From positions 1 to 64,000 of the forward strand of contig NZ_JAERVK010000004.1 in assembly GCF_016745425.1 (NCBI RefSeq): DNA of 64,000 nucleotides, given 5' to 3'. The notes beneath the pieces are model-generated. The model saw nothing but the letters and a program-made list of their open reading frames with translations. It ran no database searches and had not been told where the DNA came from. The stretch is from Candidatus Methylomicrobium oryzae (GTDB taxonomy: Bacteria > Pseudomonadota > Gammaproteobacteria > Methylococcales > Methylomonadaceae). The position numbers and the translations under genes were made by a program. Below are positions 1 through 8,388 of this stretch, in pieces. Positions within the stretch are counted from its first letter, which is position 1. Every line of letters begins with the position of its first letter.

Positions 1-161
1 GAATCAATAGTTGTGTACACGGCATAGTTTATCTGAAACTGATAGGTGATGAGGTGCGTACATATCGGCTTTAACCGTCAAAGCGAAAGATGGTAAAATC
101 CCGAATTCCTATCGTTCCATTATCACCCGCCGTGCAACCGCGGCGCATCCAAAATTTCATC

Positions 162-2024
162 ATGTCTTTTCCACACTGTTCATCACGACATTTATTGACG
201 CTGGCCGCCCTGTTGCTGACCGCCTGCGCGGAAACCCGCCAGATTGCGGTAGACGGGCCGGCAATGACCGCTCAGCCTTTGGAGCCGCTGGCCGGATTTC
301 AAGCCATTGACGGCGACGACTACTACGTTCGGCTGGTTTCCGAATTCTCCGGCCAGGGCGACAATTTTCTGAAAGGCGGCTGTTCCGATCTCGCGCCCTA
401 CCAAAAAGGCGATCTGTCGGCCGCCCTGGTTTACCGAGTCCGGAACGACACGATCAGGTTTCAGGGCGAGGCCTCCGGCTTTCTGTACCAGGCCACAACC
501 GGCAAGTGCAACTTCAGGTTCGACGCAAAAAAACTGTATCTGACGCCCTGGCTCCGCCTCGATACCGGCAGACAAACGCAGATGGATTACGATTTCTATA
601 CCAATGCGAACAGCGATCTGGACGTATCGAGCCTGGTCGGCGACGTGAATGCGGCAAGCGGCATTCTGGCCTTGACCGGCGCGGGGCTCGGCGTCGCGAT
701 CATGGGACAGATGGCCGGGCAATGGGTACAGAACAACCAACAAGCCGTTCCGGCGCAGACTCAATCCTCCGCCAAGCAAAGCTCCGAATCGCACTCGCTG
801 CCGGCGCTGACCGCCTACGCCGGCAAAACCGGCAAACTGAATCAGGCCGTATTCGACGTTTTCGAGATCGACGAAGGCGGGCTTAACCCGTTCAAACTCG
901 AAACCAGAACGCTGGGCAAACTGAAGGTTTATCCCGAAATCGCGCCGACCCTGCTCCTGCGCACCGGGTCCGACGGCGTGCCCGACGCCCGCGATATGTC
1001 CTTCGAAGAACTCAACCGGTCGACGATCAAATCCGCATCGGGCGACATCAGCCTGGCACAATTACTCGACCAGTCGCAGCCGCTCGACAAACCCAATCTG
1101 AAGCCGGACTGGAAAAATTACGCGGAGGTGGAAAACAACTGCCGGAAGCTGAAACTGACCATGAAGGCGCTGGGCTTCAACAAGTTCGACCGCAACGCGC
1201 TGCTGTATTACTTCCTCGCCAACAGCGGCGACTGGAAAAACTACAACACCGACCGGCGCCGGGCAACGGACAGCGGACTCCGCCCGAGAGCGATCGCCGA
1301 ATACCGCGCAAAGAATTTCGACGCCTGCCTTGCGGAAGACGATTATACGGTGATGAAAACGATGGGCCTGGCGGTTAATACGCGGGCCGACTGGGATCAG
1401 CTCGGCGCCACGAGCCTCCAGCAGGAACAACTGTTCTCGCCGCTGCAATCGATCGAGCGGCAATTGCTGGCGGTGCTGCGAAATACCTCGGCCGCCGAAA
1501 TGGAGCGGCAGCTGTATCCGCTGTTGATGACCGGCGACAAGGTGAACGGCAAGGTCTTGCTGCAAAACCATCTGGGCGATTTCGGGCTGGAAAAACTGCT
1601 GAATCCGCCGGCGGCGGCCGTTCCTGCCGCACCAGCATTGATCGATACCGCCCTCCCGCCGGCGCCTCCCGCACCACAGACCGTGCCATCCGTTCCGCCC
1701 GTTTCGCCAATTCCCGGGGAAGGAACTCAGGTCAGCGCGGCGCAGCTGACCCAGGTATTTCAAGGCCTGAAAATCGGCGAATTGAGCTGTGCGCGTCCGG
1801 CGCCGGGCCTGCAAGGCAAAGGCGTCGGCATCCTGCTCTTCACCACCCGCGAAGGCAGCCCGAGAGCCAAAGGCGGCGCGCTGGAATTCGAATTCGCGGA
1901 CGGAAAAATCAGCCGGATCGCATTTCAGCTGCCGACGTTCCGCGATTTCGAACAAGACATTGCCGACCGCCCCGAAGTCGGCGGCTGCAGAATCGATCCG
2001 GCCTGGCTGACGAAACTGCATTAA
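162..2024 (+). CDS. Large lipoprotein of unknown function
   Basis: 620 residues if translation begins at the ATG at 162; an in-frame ATG at 90 would bury the signal peptide. The N-terminus is a lipoprotein signal: a hydrophobic stretch at residues 11-21 followed by LLTAC, with the lipidated cysteine at residue 22. A mature globular region follows, then a Pro/Ala-rich linker at about residues 483-520, then a C-terminal domain of about 90 residues with two cysteines (SCARP near its start, GGCRID at its end). I recognise no catalytic motif or named family. The domain-linker-domain design suggests a periplasm-facing lipoprotein reaching away from its membrane anchor (inference). Stand-alone gene ending in a hairpin terminator and convergent with the next gene. 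Confidence 0.75.
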   Translation: MSFPHCSSRHLLTLAALLLTACAETRQIAVDGPAMTAQPLEPLAGFQAIDGDDYYVRLVSEFSGQGDNFLKGGCSDLAPYQKGDLSAALVYRVRNDTIRFQGEASGFLYQATTGKCNFRFDAKKLYLTPWLRLDTGRQTQMDYDFYTNANSDLDVSSLVGDVNAASGILALTGAGLGVAIMGQMAGQWVQNNQQAVPAQTQSSAKQSSESHSLPALTAYAGKTGKLNQAVFDVFEIDEGGLNPFKLETRTLGKLKVYPEIAPTLLLRTGSDGVPDARDMSFEELNRSTIKSASGDISLAQLLDQSQPLDKPNLKPDWKNYAEVENNCRKLKLTMKALGFNKFDRNALLYYFLANSGDWKNYNTDRRRATDSGLRPRAIAEYRAKNFDACLAEDDYTVMKTMGLAVNTRADWDQLGATSLQQEQLFSPLQSIERQLLAVLRNTSAAEMERQLYPLLMTGDKVNGKVLLQNHLGDFGLEKLLNPPAAAVPAAPALIDTALPPAPPAPQTVPSVPPVSPIPGEGTQVSAAQLTQVFQGLKIGELSCARPAPGLQGKGVGILLFTTREGSPRAKGGALEFEFADGKISRIAFQLPTFRDFEQDIADRPEVGGCRIDPAWLTKLH

Positions 2025-2042
2025 CCTCCACGCAGGGTTTGG

Positions 2043-2074
2043 CGGCCCGGTCGACCAAAATCCGGGCCGTTTTA
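2043..2074 (+). terminator. Rho-independent terminator
   Basis: CGGCCCGG at 2043-2050 pairs with CCGGGCCG at 2062-2069, and a short T-rich tract follows. It lies 19 bases after the lipoprotein stop, between two convergent genes. Confidence 0.7.
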
Positions 2075-2083
2075 CCCTATCCG

Positions 2084-2647
2084 CTAAGGCACAGAAATGC
2101 GCATTTCGCCGTTATCCTGCGCAATCTTGAAATGGCGGAGAATGTTCATCCCCAGCAAGGGCTGGCCCAAATTCGGCACGATCATGCTCTCGGCGTTCTT
2201 GATCAGGAAATGCCCGAACCGGAGTTCCGGAATCACTGCCGTACAAGCTTCGGTCAGGCCGTTGGCCGTTTCCATCAGCGCCGTTTTTCTGCAGGCGATG
2301 CCGGCCGCCGATGCTTCATTGCTAGGCAACGATACGACCGATGCCCCGGTATCGATCACGAAAACCAGCGCCTTGCCGTTGATTGCGCCGTCGACAAAAT
2401 AATGTCCGCTGCCGTGCTGCTTGACTAACAGCGGCGCCGACCCGGACTTGGCATCGGCTGATGGTGAAAGCGGAGCCTTATAAGTTTGTGTCCAGGAAGA
2501 AAGCGTTTCGGCAGTCGCGACGCAGGGTGTTTTCTGATACAGCAAACGGCCTTCCGCGTTTTTGCATTTGTAAATCTGATCGCCGAAAGACGCCTGTGAG
2601 GCTGTTACCAGCAACGCCGCCGACAAAGGGATAATGAATTTGCGCAT
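2084..2647 (-). CDS. Secreted retropepsin-like aspartic protease with DUF4124 domain
   Basis: 187 residues. A signal peptide occupies about residues 1-22. A DUF4124-like segment (DQIYKCKNAEGRLLYQKTPC) follows, then a single-lobe aspartic protease fold. The catalytic motif is seen directly: FVIDTGAS with D99-T100-G101, then the flap region, and the second hydrophobic motif QPLLGMNIL near the C-terminus. Proteins of this clan AA type act as homodimers because each chain supplies one Asp; a periplasmic processing role is inferred. The start is secure: AGGAGGAG lies directly upstream of the ATG at 2647. The truncated integrase reading frame on the other strand begins inside this gene's first codons, so the integrase, not the protease, is the one that lost its natural 5' end. 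Confidence 0.85.
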   Translation of the reverse strand: MRKFIIPLSAALLVTASQASFGDQIYKCKNAEGRLLYQKTPCVATAETLSSWTQTYKAPLSPSADAKSGSAPLLVKQHGSGHYFVDGAINGKALVFVIDTGASVVSLPSNEASAAGIACRKTALMETANGLTEACTAVIPELRFGHFLIKNAESMIVPNLGQPLLGMNILRHFKIAQDNGEMRISVP

Positions 2648-3656
2648 AACTCCTCCTGATCAAGCGGATTCTCTGATGCGGTTGCAGTGTGTAAAGATCA
2701 TCCGACACTATAGCCTTTCTTGCGAGAAATACCATGCCCCAATTCGTTTTTCCGGCAAACGCGAAGATAACGCGGCGTCAGCCCCAGGGCAGCCCAAAAA
2801 ACGCGGCACCGCCGTTACCGTACAAGGTGTTCTGTTTCCGCTTCTGCAAATGTGTCTGTCCGACATTAACGCCGATGTGTTGCTGCAGTGGCTATCCCGT
2901 GAGAGCAAGACCCGAGCGACCGTCACCAAAAACGGATATATTCTGTTTCGGGCGTTCTGGCATTGGTGCGCCGGGCATAAGACCTACAAAAATGTGATCG
3001 ATACCGACGCACTGACCAAACAGGTTAAAAAATCAGTTCCCAAAGCCGGGACCAAAAAAACGGACCTTCTCCATAAAGGCCAGCTAAAAGACTGGTTTGC
3101 CGCCGTGCGCAACCTGAGCAATCCGGTGGTATCCGCCTACTTGCAAGGATTGATATTGACCGGCGCCCGCCGTGAAGAGCTGGCCGGGCTGAAATGGGAC
3201 GACATCGATTTTAAATTGGGCGCTCTCTGGATCAAAGATAAGGTGGAAGCCGAGGGTAGCGTGATTCCCTTAACCCCTTATTTACACAGCCTGATCGTGC
3301 AACTGCCACGGCGTAATCAATGGGTATTCTCAAGCCCCACAGCCGCCGACGGCAAACTGGCGGAGCCCAGGAAAGGCCATACCCGGGCGTTAACTGCGGC
3401 CGGACTGGAACATGTTACTGTACACGGCTTACGCCGCACATTCGCCAGCCTGGCCGAATGGGTGGAAATGCCGGTAGGCGTAGTCGCGCAAATCATGGGA
3501 CATCGGCCAAACGCCACCGCCGAACGCCATTACAAGAGCCGGCCGCTCGAACTGCTAGCCATCTGGCATGGAAAATATGAAGCTTGGATATTGGAACAGG
3601 CCGGCGTCGAGTTTGCCGAAACCACGCAAGCGCACGGCTTACGTGTCGTTAAGTAA
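2634..3656 (+). CDS. Tyrosine recombinase (phage-type integrase), 5'-truncated
   Basis: The open frame is 340 residues. Recognisable integrase sequence begins near residue 75 with the core-binding domain (NADVLLQWLSRES) and continues through a full catalytic domain. Catalytic residues are visible: R179 (TGARREELAG), H264 and R267 (HGLRRTF), H290 (MGHRPNA) and nucleophile Y300 (ERHYKSR). P4-type integrases are usually about 400 residues with an N-terminal arm-binding domain; here that domain is absent and is replaced by unrelated sequence running into the protease gene on the other strand, with no ribosome site. I infer a remnant whose catalytic domain is intact but which probably cannot recombine its own element. 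The toxin-antitoxin remnants and the Rha gene downstream fit its former cargo. Confidence 0.8.
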   Translation: MNLRITPPDQADSLMRLQCVKIIRHYSLSCEKYHAPIRFSGKREDNAASAPGQPKKRGTAVTVQGVLFPLLQMCLSDINADVLLQWLSRESKTRATVTKNGYILFRAFWHWCAGHKTYKNVIDTDALTKQVKKSVPKAGTKKTDLLHKGQLKDWFAAVRNLSNPVVSAYLQGLILTGARREELAGLKWDDIDFKLGALWIKDKVEAEGSVIPLTPYLHSLIVQLPRRNQWVFSSPTAADGKLAEPRKGHTRALTAAGLEHVTVHGLRRTFASLAEWVEMPVGVVAQIMGHRPNATAERHYKSRPLELLAIWHGKYEAWILEQAGVEFAETTQAHGLRVVK

Positions 3657-3715
3657 TACCTACTGCTTGACATGCGTATTCCTTGAGATAGATTAAAACG
3701 ATAGATGAAACTAAC

Positions 3716-3757
3716 GACATTCCGGAAAAGTTCCGAAATCGAGTCATTGAGCAGGCG
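3716..3757 (+). pseudogene. Fragment of a second mntA 3' end
   Basis: Translating from 3716 gives DIPEKFRNRVIEQA, nearly the C-terminal tail of the MntA protein encoded at 4148-4438 (LPEKFRNRVIAEA). Seventeen consecutive bases (CCGGAAAAGTTCCGAAA) are identical between the two places. I read this as the leftover 3' end of another mntA copy. It is in frame with the vapB-like gene that follows, with no stop between them. Confidence 0.6.
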
Positions 3758-3811
3758 AGACAGGGCACATGCCCACTCCGTCCAAATACAACCCTTACGA
3801 GACCAGCCCCC

Positions 3812-4045
3812 ATGCAAACCCTACTCATCAGCGACCAAGCCGCCGAACAACTCAACCTTATGGCTGCAAAAGAGCACATTTCAAGCCGCGATTTGATCGA
3901 GCGCTTGATCGTAAAGCATCGGCAAGAAATGGAAGCGCGAGCCACCGAGCAAGAACGGCAACAATCATTAAAGGCGTTCTTCGCGCCATACCGTAAAGAC
4001 CTGGGCGGTTTTAAGTTCGACCGGGACGAAGCCAATGCCCGGTGA
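3812..4045 (+). CDS. vapB: VapB-type antitoxin
   Basis: 77 residues. The N-terminal half (LISDQAAEQLNLMAAKEHISSRDLIERLIV) has the spacing of a small DNA-binding dimerisation fold. The C-terminal tail (FFAPYRKDLGGFKFDRDEANAR) is of the toxin-binding type seen in VapB antitoxins. The gene overlaps the start of a PIN-domain gene by 11 bases, the usual vapBC arrangement. The toxin is broken, so the antitoxin is an orphan. Whether it still represses its promoter cannot be told from sequence. In-frame upstream sequence contains an mntA fragment, so the ATG at 3812 is taken as the start. Confidence 0.65.
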   Translation: MQTLLISDQAAEQLNLMAAKEHISSRDLIERLIVKHRQEMEARATEQERQQSLKAFFAPYRKDLGGFKFDRDEANAR

Positions 4046-4135
4046 GTTCATCGATACCAACGTCGTGATTTACAGCTTGGCCAAGCAATCGACGGCCGGC
4101 TTGTGATCGCCAATCCGTTTTTGCAACCCATTTAA
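4035..4135 (+). pseudogene. vapC: vapC toxin remnant with internal deletion
   Basis: The first 19 codons read MPGEFIDTNVVIYSLAKQS, the N-terminus of a PIN-domain ribonuclease with its first metal-binding Asp (IDTN). The frame then stops at 4104-4106. In another frame, bases 4091-4135 read DGRLVIANPFLQPI and a stop, which is the typical C-terminal end of a VapC toxin. An out-of-frame deletion of roughly 100 central codons explains both pieces and removes the other catalytic acidic residues. The toxin must be inactive. Confidence 0.75.
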
Positions 4136-4147
4136 AATCATTTAAAT

Positions 4148-4438
4148 ATGAAGCCATCCGAAGCTTTCCACCATCACCGCGAAGAAATTCGTGCCATTGC
4201 GCTGCGCCACCGCGTGCAGAATGTACGGGTTTTCGGATCGGTTTTACATGGCGTCGACAACGACGAAAGCGACCTTGACTTGTTGGTCGACCCCACGGAT
4301 CAAACTACGCTGCTCGACGTTGCCGCTATTCAGTACGAAATCGCGCAATTGCTCGGCGTTTCGGTCGATGTGCTCACCCCAAAAGCTTTGCCGGAAAAGT
4401 TCCGAAACCGGGTTATCGCCGAAGCGGTGCCTGTATGA
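4148..4438 (+). CDS. mntA: MntA-type nucleotidyltransferase antitoxin
   Basis: 96 residues, the size of a minimal nucleotidyltransferase. The signature is complete: G30-S31 in FGSVLHG, the metal-binding pair D42 and D44 in SDLDL, and a third Asp at D74 (SVDVLTP). In characterised MntA-HepT modules this protein transfers AMP groups to the HepT toxin and silences it; that is family knowledge. It overlaps the next gene by four bases (ATGA). The partner hepT is frameshifted, so this antitoxin probably has nothing left to neutralise. Confidence 0.85.
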   Translation: MKPSEAFHHHREEIRAIALRHRVQNVRVFGSVLHGVDNDESDLDLLVDPTDQTTLLDVAAIQYEIAQLLGVSVDVLTPKALPEKFRNRVIAEAVPV

Positions 4439-4787
4439 GCAAGCAGGACATACTTCGCATTCCCGATTATCTCGAACACATCCTGGAAGCGATCGAACGC
4501 ATCGAGCGCTATACCGAGGACGTTGACGACTTGGGTTTTCTCAACGACGAGAAGACGCCGTCATCCGCAATTTTGAAATCATCGGCGAGGCCTCGAACAA
4601 TATTCAACGCCATCATCCCGAATTTGCAGACAGGCCCCCCGATGTGCCTTGGTCTCTGATGTACACCATGCGCAACCGGGTTGCTCACGGCTATTTTGCG
4701 GTCGATTTTGAGCTGGTTTGGAAAACCATTCAGCACGATTTGCCCGGACTCTACCAACTGATACGCCGCGCACTGGAGCAGTTATAA
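4435..4787 (+). pseudogene. hepT: hepT HEPN ribonuclease toxin, frameshifted
   Basis: The frame starting at 4435 matches HepT through FLNDEKT (to about 4555) and then turns into unrelated sequence, ending at 4659. The next frame continues the family exactly: AVIRNFEIIGEASNNIQ, then the HEPN active-site motif RNRVAH, then a normal C-terminus with a TAA at 4785-4787. Family members usually have about two residues between T and AV, so a 7-base deletion is as likely as a single-base loss. As sequenced the toxin lacks its catalytic C-terminal half. A read error is the alternative. Confidence 0.8.
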
Positions 4788-4885
4788 TCTTTTTGCCAAG
4801 TCTAGGATGGCCCCCGAAAACCGGTTTCCTTCACCGGCTGGCTTGGCAACCCTTTGAAAGATAATGCTTTGAAGGAAAGCGAAAA

Positions 4886-5647
4886 ATGGAGCGTGACTAT
4901 TATCCGTTGGAAGATGCCGCCAAGATTTTGAATTGTTCCGTTGATGACATTATTCATCAGGGTGTCAAAGGCAATATTGAAATTCATATTCTTTTGGCAA
5001 ATTGGAACACTCAAGTTTTTGAGGGGTTAGGCTTTGATGTAATCGATATTTCTGTGCTCTATAGCCCGCATTCCCGCAAAATAAGCAAGTCTTGCCTTGC
5101 TCGATTTGAAGCTGGCCCTGCTACAGCCGTGGTATCACTTGATCCTGAAGTGAGATACACCCACAATTACCGGCATCCACTGGCTTTGGTTGGTGAGTGT
5201 TGGGAATACGACGCCCAAGCGGAACAATGGAGGTATCCCATCTTTAATCATGTTGTGCTCTATCGGCCAAATGTTCGTTACCCGACTGAGAATATGTTGC
5301 AAGAACATCGGCAACGCGGCGGAAATATTGATGACATTATGCCGCCCCCCATCCTGTTATCAGAATGCAAAATGGTTGTATTGGCTGGAGAACTGGAACG
5401 ACTCAAGCTGTCGCAACCAAAAACCACCACAGCGTCTTCAAGCTCTAAAACAGAACTTGTATATCAAGAAAGAGAGGAAGACTTTGATAACTGGCGCAAC
5501 CAGACCGGCGTCGCTCTCGATGTGTTAAAGGTCGAAGAAACCCTTCAGCAAGTCCGTCAGTGGTCAAAAAATAAAAAACTTTGGAATATAAAGGCAACGT
5601 CATTCAGGCGGGGTTTCTGGTTGCCGAAGGTGCGTAATCATGAGTAA
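4886..5647 (+). CDS. Hypothetical protein of the integrated element
   Basis: 253 residues, not recognised. The N-terminus (YYPLEDAAKILNCSVDDIIHQG) resembles the start of helix-turn-helix or excisionase-like proteins, in which an 'xxAAKxLNCS' helix precedes the recognition helix; this is a weak, visual resemblance. The rest has no motif I know; residues 180-190 are rich in Ser and Thr. It overlaps the Rha-type gene by eight bases, so the two are probably co-translated. The ribosome site GAAGGAAAG lies before the ATG. Its base composition is clearly more AT-rich than the neighbouring housekeeping genes, in keeping with acquired DNA. Confidence 0.6.
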   Translation: MERDYYPLEDAAKILNCSVDDIIHQGVKGNIEIHILLANWNTQVFEGLGFDVIDISVLYSPHSRKISKSCLARFEAGPATAVVSLDPEVRYTHNYRHPLALVGECWEYDAQAEQWRYPIFNHVVLYRPNVRYPTENMLQEHRQRGGNIDDIMPPPILLSECKMVVLAGELERLKLSQPKTTTASSSSKTELVYQEREEDFDNWRNQTGVALDVLKVEETLQQVRQWSKNKKLWNIKATSFRRGFWLPKVRNHE

Positions 5648-6377
5648 TATCATTGAACTGCACGCCATCAAAAACGAAGCAAGGATTGATAGCCGCTTAT
5701 TGGCTGACCGTCTCGGCAACCGGCATAAGAACGTTATCGCGTTAATAGATCAGTACCGTAGCGACTTCGAAGAATTGGGAAGGGTCGCGTTTCAAACGCG
5801 ACCCTTTGAAACAAACGACGGACAGCAGAAACAGCGCGTTGCTCTGCTTAACGAAGATCAAGCTTATCTACTGCTGACGTATTCCAGAAACACGCCAATC
5901 GTCAGAGCGCTAAAGGTGGAATTAGTCAAAGCCTTTTCCAGATTCCGCCGGCATCGGCAGACCGAAGCCGATTACCTGCCGTTTTACCATGAACTGCATG
6001 ATCAGATCAGCATTTTGGCCGAACGTGCGCGTCAGGCCGGCAGTTCGACAGATGAAAGGTGGTTTCATGTCAATTTCAACCGACTGATCAATCACACCTT
6101 CGGATTGGAAGCCGATCGGCGGGACCAGATCCCGGATGCGCTACGCGTTAAAATGACGGCCGCGCATGTGCTGGCCGGCGAATTACTCAAAGAAGCGCTG
6201 GCTTGCAATCTCGATCATAAAGCCGCTTTTTCGCATGTTAAGCAAGGATTGGCGGCATTCTGTAATGCAAGCGCGAAGCGGTTGGAAATGGCCAGAATGA
6301 CTCATCAGACGACTTCTTCAAACCCAGCCCCATTAAAAAACGCCGCCGAAAAAAGAAATGGCGCGTTCAAAGTTTGA
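5640..6377 (+). CDS. Rha family phage regulatory protein
   Basis: 245 residues. The N-terminal 105 residues match the Rha domain: IDSRLLADRLGNRHKNVIALI, then the VALLNEDQAYLLLTYSRNT core and VRALKVELVKAF. Rha proteins of lambdoid phages and P4-like satellites interfere with growth in hosts lacking certain regulators; their exact role is poorly known. The C-terminal region (about 110-245) resembles the extra domain that many Rha and P22 AntB-like proteins carry, but I cannot name it with confidence. It overlaps the preceding hypothetical gene by eight bases and is the clearest phage-type gene in the remnant. Confidence 0.8.
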   Translation: MSNIIELHAIKNEARIDSRLLADRLGNRHKNVIALIDQYRSDFEELGRVAFQTRPFETNDGQQKQRVALLNEDQAYLLLTYSRNTPIVRALKVELVKAFSRFRRHRQTEADYLPFYHELHDQISILAERARQAGSSTDERWFHVNFNRLINHTFGLEADRRDQIPDALRVKMTAAHVLAGELLKEALACNLDHKAAFSHVKQGLAAFCNASAKRLEMARMTHQTTSSNPAPLKNAAEKRNGAFKV

Positions 6378-6425
6378 CATCGATCACTCCGGCGGTTATG
6401 ACTCGCTTGCACTCGCCAAAGGCGG

Positions 6426-6710
6426 GTGTCGGGATTTGCACCCCGCGCAACCAAGCCCCGCCCCCAAAGGCCACGTTCAACCGTGGTTTTTTTATGCCCA
6501 TCAAAAACAGCGGCCGAATTGCGCCGTATTGATTCTGTTATGGTGGATTGTATTGGACAGCCCCTCAAGGAGGAGTCGGGCCTCGTGCCCGGCTTTTCCC
6601 TTCCTTCCAAACGATTTCGCTATCCGTGCCTAGCCGTTAGAAAGCCTGGACAGACAAAATGCTGGTTTCTCGCGGCCGTAATCACTCGCCACCGCGACAA
6701 TGAGGCGTAG
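6426..6710 (+). CDS. Possible Ash-like small phage ORF
   Basis: 94 residues: MSGFAPRATKPRPQRPRSTV at the start, SVMVDCIGQPL in the middle. The wording is reminiscent of the Ash family encoded near the immunity region of P4-like elements, which often sits close to Rha genes, but this is from memory and unverified. Two other frames in 6729-6998 are also open, so chance open frames in a GC-rich tract are a real alternative. Confidence 0.3.
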   Translation: MSGFAPRATKPRPQRPRSTVVFLCPSKTAAELRRIDSVMVDCIGQPLKEESGLVPGFSLPSKRFRYPCLAVRKPGQTKCWFLAAVITRHRDNEA

Positions 6711-7065
6711 AGTCCGTCAAGAGTCACAATGCACTCCAGAAAACCGGGGCAACGCGTTTTTTTGTGCCGATCGGGCGTCCGGTCGCCGAACGGTTCGCCA
6801 TCACGAGCGGAAAATATAAAAGACGCCACCGCCCCGCAAAACCGGCCGAGAAGCAGCCACCCCGCGGCCGGCCGAGCCGTTTGGCCGTTACCCCTTCGGC
6901 GTACCGAGCCGGGCGCAGGGAAGGATGGTTTTTTGCGAAATCTGCCTAATGCTGATGTGCTCAATAAAGGGCAAGAAAATGGAATCGATGGAAGTTAAAA
7001 AAGCGGCAGTTGAGCTAAATGTTGAACGATCGGTTACATGCGGGTTACATAAAACTTCAGCGCAA
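6711..7065. other. Gap with no confident gene
   Basis: GC-rich until about 6950, with overlapping short open frames (6729-6998 and 6764-6949) that lack a convincing ribosome site or a family I can name. It is probably the degraded right end of the integrated element. I found no clear copy of tRNA sequence that would mark an attachment site. Confidence 0.5.
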
Positions 7066-7098
7066 TAAAAAAGGCCTTACGATTTCTCGTAAGGCCTT
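7066..7098 (-). terminator. Terminator of the tRNA-Met transcript
   Basis: On the minus strand AAGGCCTTACGA pairs perfectly with TCGTAAGGCCTT around a four-base loop and is followed by TTTTTTATT. It begins 8 bases after the tRNA 3' end. Confidence 0.9.
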
Positions 7099-7105
7099 GA
7101 ATTCG

Positions 7106-7182
7106 TGGTGGCGATGGGTGGGATCGAACCACCGGCCTTGGGGTTATGAATCCCACGCTCTAACCGGCTGAGCTACATCGCC
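7106..7182 (-). tRNA. tRNA with CAT anticodon (Met, or Ile2)
   Basis: 77 bases including an encoded CCA. Acceptor GGCGATG pairs with CATCGCC; D-arm GCTC/GAGC; T-arm GGTGG/CCACC around TTCGATC. The anticodon loop is TTCATAA, anticodon CAT. The anticodon stem has an A-C mismatch next to the loop. The lack of initiator features (a mismatch at the first acceptor pair, three G-C pairs in the anticodon stem adjoining the loop) argues against tRNA-fMet. Elongator Met and lysidine-modified Ile2 cannot be separated by eye. Confidence 0.93.
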
Positions 7183-7208
7183 TGCTTGATAGCTTCAATA
7201 GAAGCGGA

Positions 7209-7237
7209 ATTATAAATAGGGTAAGACTCTTTGTCAA
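7209..7237 (-). promoter_or_regulatory. Consensus sigma70 promoter of tRNA-Met
   Basis: On the minus strand TTGACA (7232-7237) is followed, after exactly 17 bases, by TATAAT (7209-7214), 27 bases before the tRNA. Both boxes are perfect. The -35 box overlaps the ychF stop codon (7234-7236). Confidence 0.9.
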
Positions 7238-8325
7238 ACGTTGAATCGAAAATGCATCACGTCGCCGTCCTTGACGATGTAGTCTTTCCCTTCGAGTCGC
7301 CATTTACCCGCGTCCTTTGCCCCTTGCTCGCCCTTGTAGGCAATAAAATCTTCGTAGGCGATCACTTCGGCGCGGATGAAGCCGCGCTCAAAATCGGTGT
7401 GAATCACGCCGGCCGCTTGCGGAGCGGTTGCACCGATCGGGATGGTCCAGGCGCGGACTTCCTTCACGCCGGCGGTAAAATAGGTCGCCAGGTTCAATAA
7501 CTTGTAGCCGGCGCGGACCACCCGGTTCAGGCCCGGCTCTTCGAGGCCCAGATCTTCCAGAAACTCCTGCTTCTCTTCGTCTTCAAGCTGGGCGATTTCG
7601 GCTTCGATCGCCGCGCAGATCGGGACGACCGTCGCGCCTTCCTGCGCGGCAAACGCCTGCACGGCATCGAGCAGCGGATTGTTCTCGAACCCGTCGTCCT
7701 GCACGTTCGCGATGTACATGGTCGGCTTAATCGTCAACAGGCACAGTTCCTTGACCAAGGCTTTTTCGTCGTCGGACAACCCCATCGCGCGCGCCGGCTG
7801 CCCCGCATCCAGGTGCTGATAGATTTTTTCGAGCACCTCTTTCTTGGCCAGTTCGTCCTTATTTCCGGATTTGGAGGCTTTCGCAGCCCGGGTCAGCGCT
7901 TTCTCGACGGTCGCCATGTCGGCCAGCGCCAGTTCGGTGTTGATCACTTCGATATCGGAAACCGGATCGACCTTGCCCGCAACGTGCACGACATTCTCGT
8001 CATGGAAGCAGCGCACGACATGCGCGATCGCATCGGTTTCGCGGATATTGCCGAGAAACTGGTTGCCAAGCCCCTCCCCTTTCGAGGCGCCGGCGACCAG
8101 GCCCGCGATATCAACGAATTCGATCGTAGTCGGCAGCACGCGTTCGGGCTTCACGATCGCCGCCAGCTTGTCCATCCGTCCGTCCGGCACCGGCACGACG
8201 CCGACGTTCGGGTCGATCGTACAGAAAGGGTAGTTTTCGGCCGCGATCTTGGCCCGGGTCAACGCGTTAAACAGGGTCGATTTGCCGACGTTCGGCAGCC
8301 CGACGATTCCACAATACAATGCCAT
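7234..8325 (-). CDS. ychF: YchF/Obg-like ATPase
   Basis: 363 residues, the usual family length. The P-loop GLPNVGKST lies at residues 9-17, the switch region DIAGL near residue 73, and NVQD occupies the place of the GTPase NKxD motif, which is why YchF prefers ATP to GTP. A TGS domain forms the C-terminus (about 280-363, ending VMHFRFNV). YchF binds ribosomes and is linked to translation and oxidative-stress control; this is family knowledge. The end of the gene carries the -35 box of the downstream tRNA promoter. A TATAAT-like element lies about 45 bases before the ATG but lacks a good -35. Confidence 0.96.
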   Translation of the reverse strand: MALYCGIVGLPNVGKSTLFNALTRAKIAAENYPFCTIDPNVGVVPVPDGRMDKLAAIVKPERVLPTTIEFVDIAGLVAGASKGEGLGNQFLGNIRETDAIAHVVRCFHDENVVHVAGKVDPVSDIEVINTELALADMATVEKALTRAAKASKSGNKDELAKKEVLEKIYQHLDAGQPARAMGLSDDEKALVKELCLLTIKPTMYIANVQDDGFENNPLLDAVQAFAAQEGATVVPICAAIEAEIAQLEDEEKQEFLEDLGLEEPGLNRVVRAGYKLLNLATYFTAGVKEVRAWTIPIGATAPQAAGVIHTDFERGFIRAEVIAYEDFIAYKGEQGAKDAGKWRLEGKDYIVKDGDVMHFRFNV

Positions 8326-8388
8326 AGGTTGCTATTTTTCGAATCAGAGAGGGTATTTAAGGGCGGCAATTATACAGCAAACGGTTAT

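Noticed and set aside
1-89. Possible end of a gene entering from the left
   Set aside because: All three plus-strand frames and the complement contain early stops; nothing recognisable was seen.
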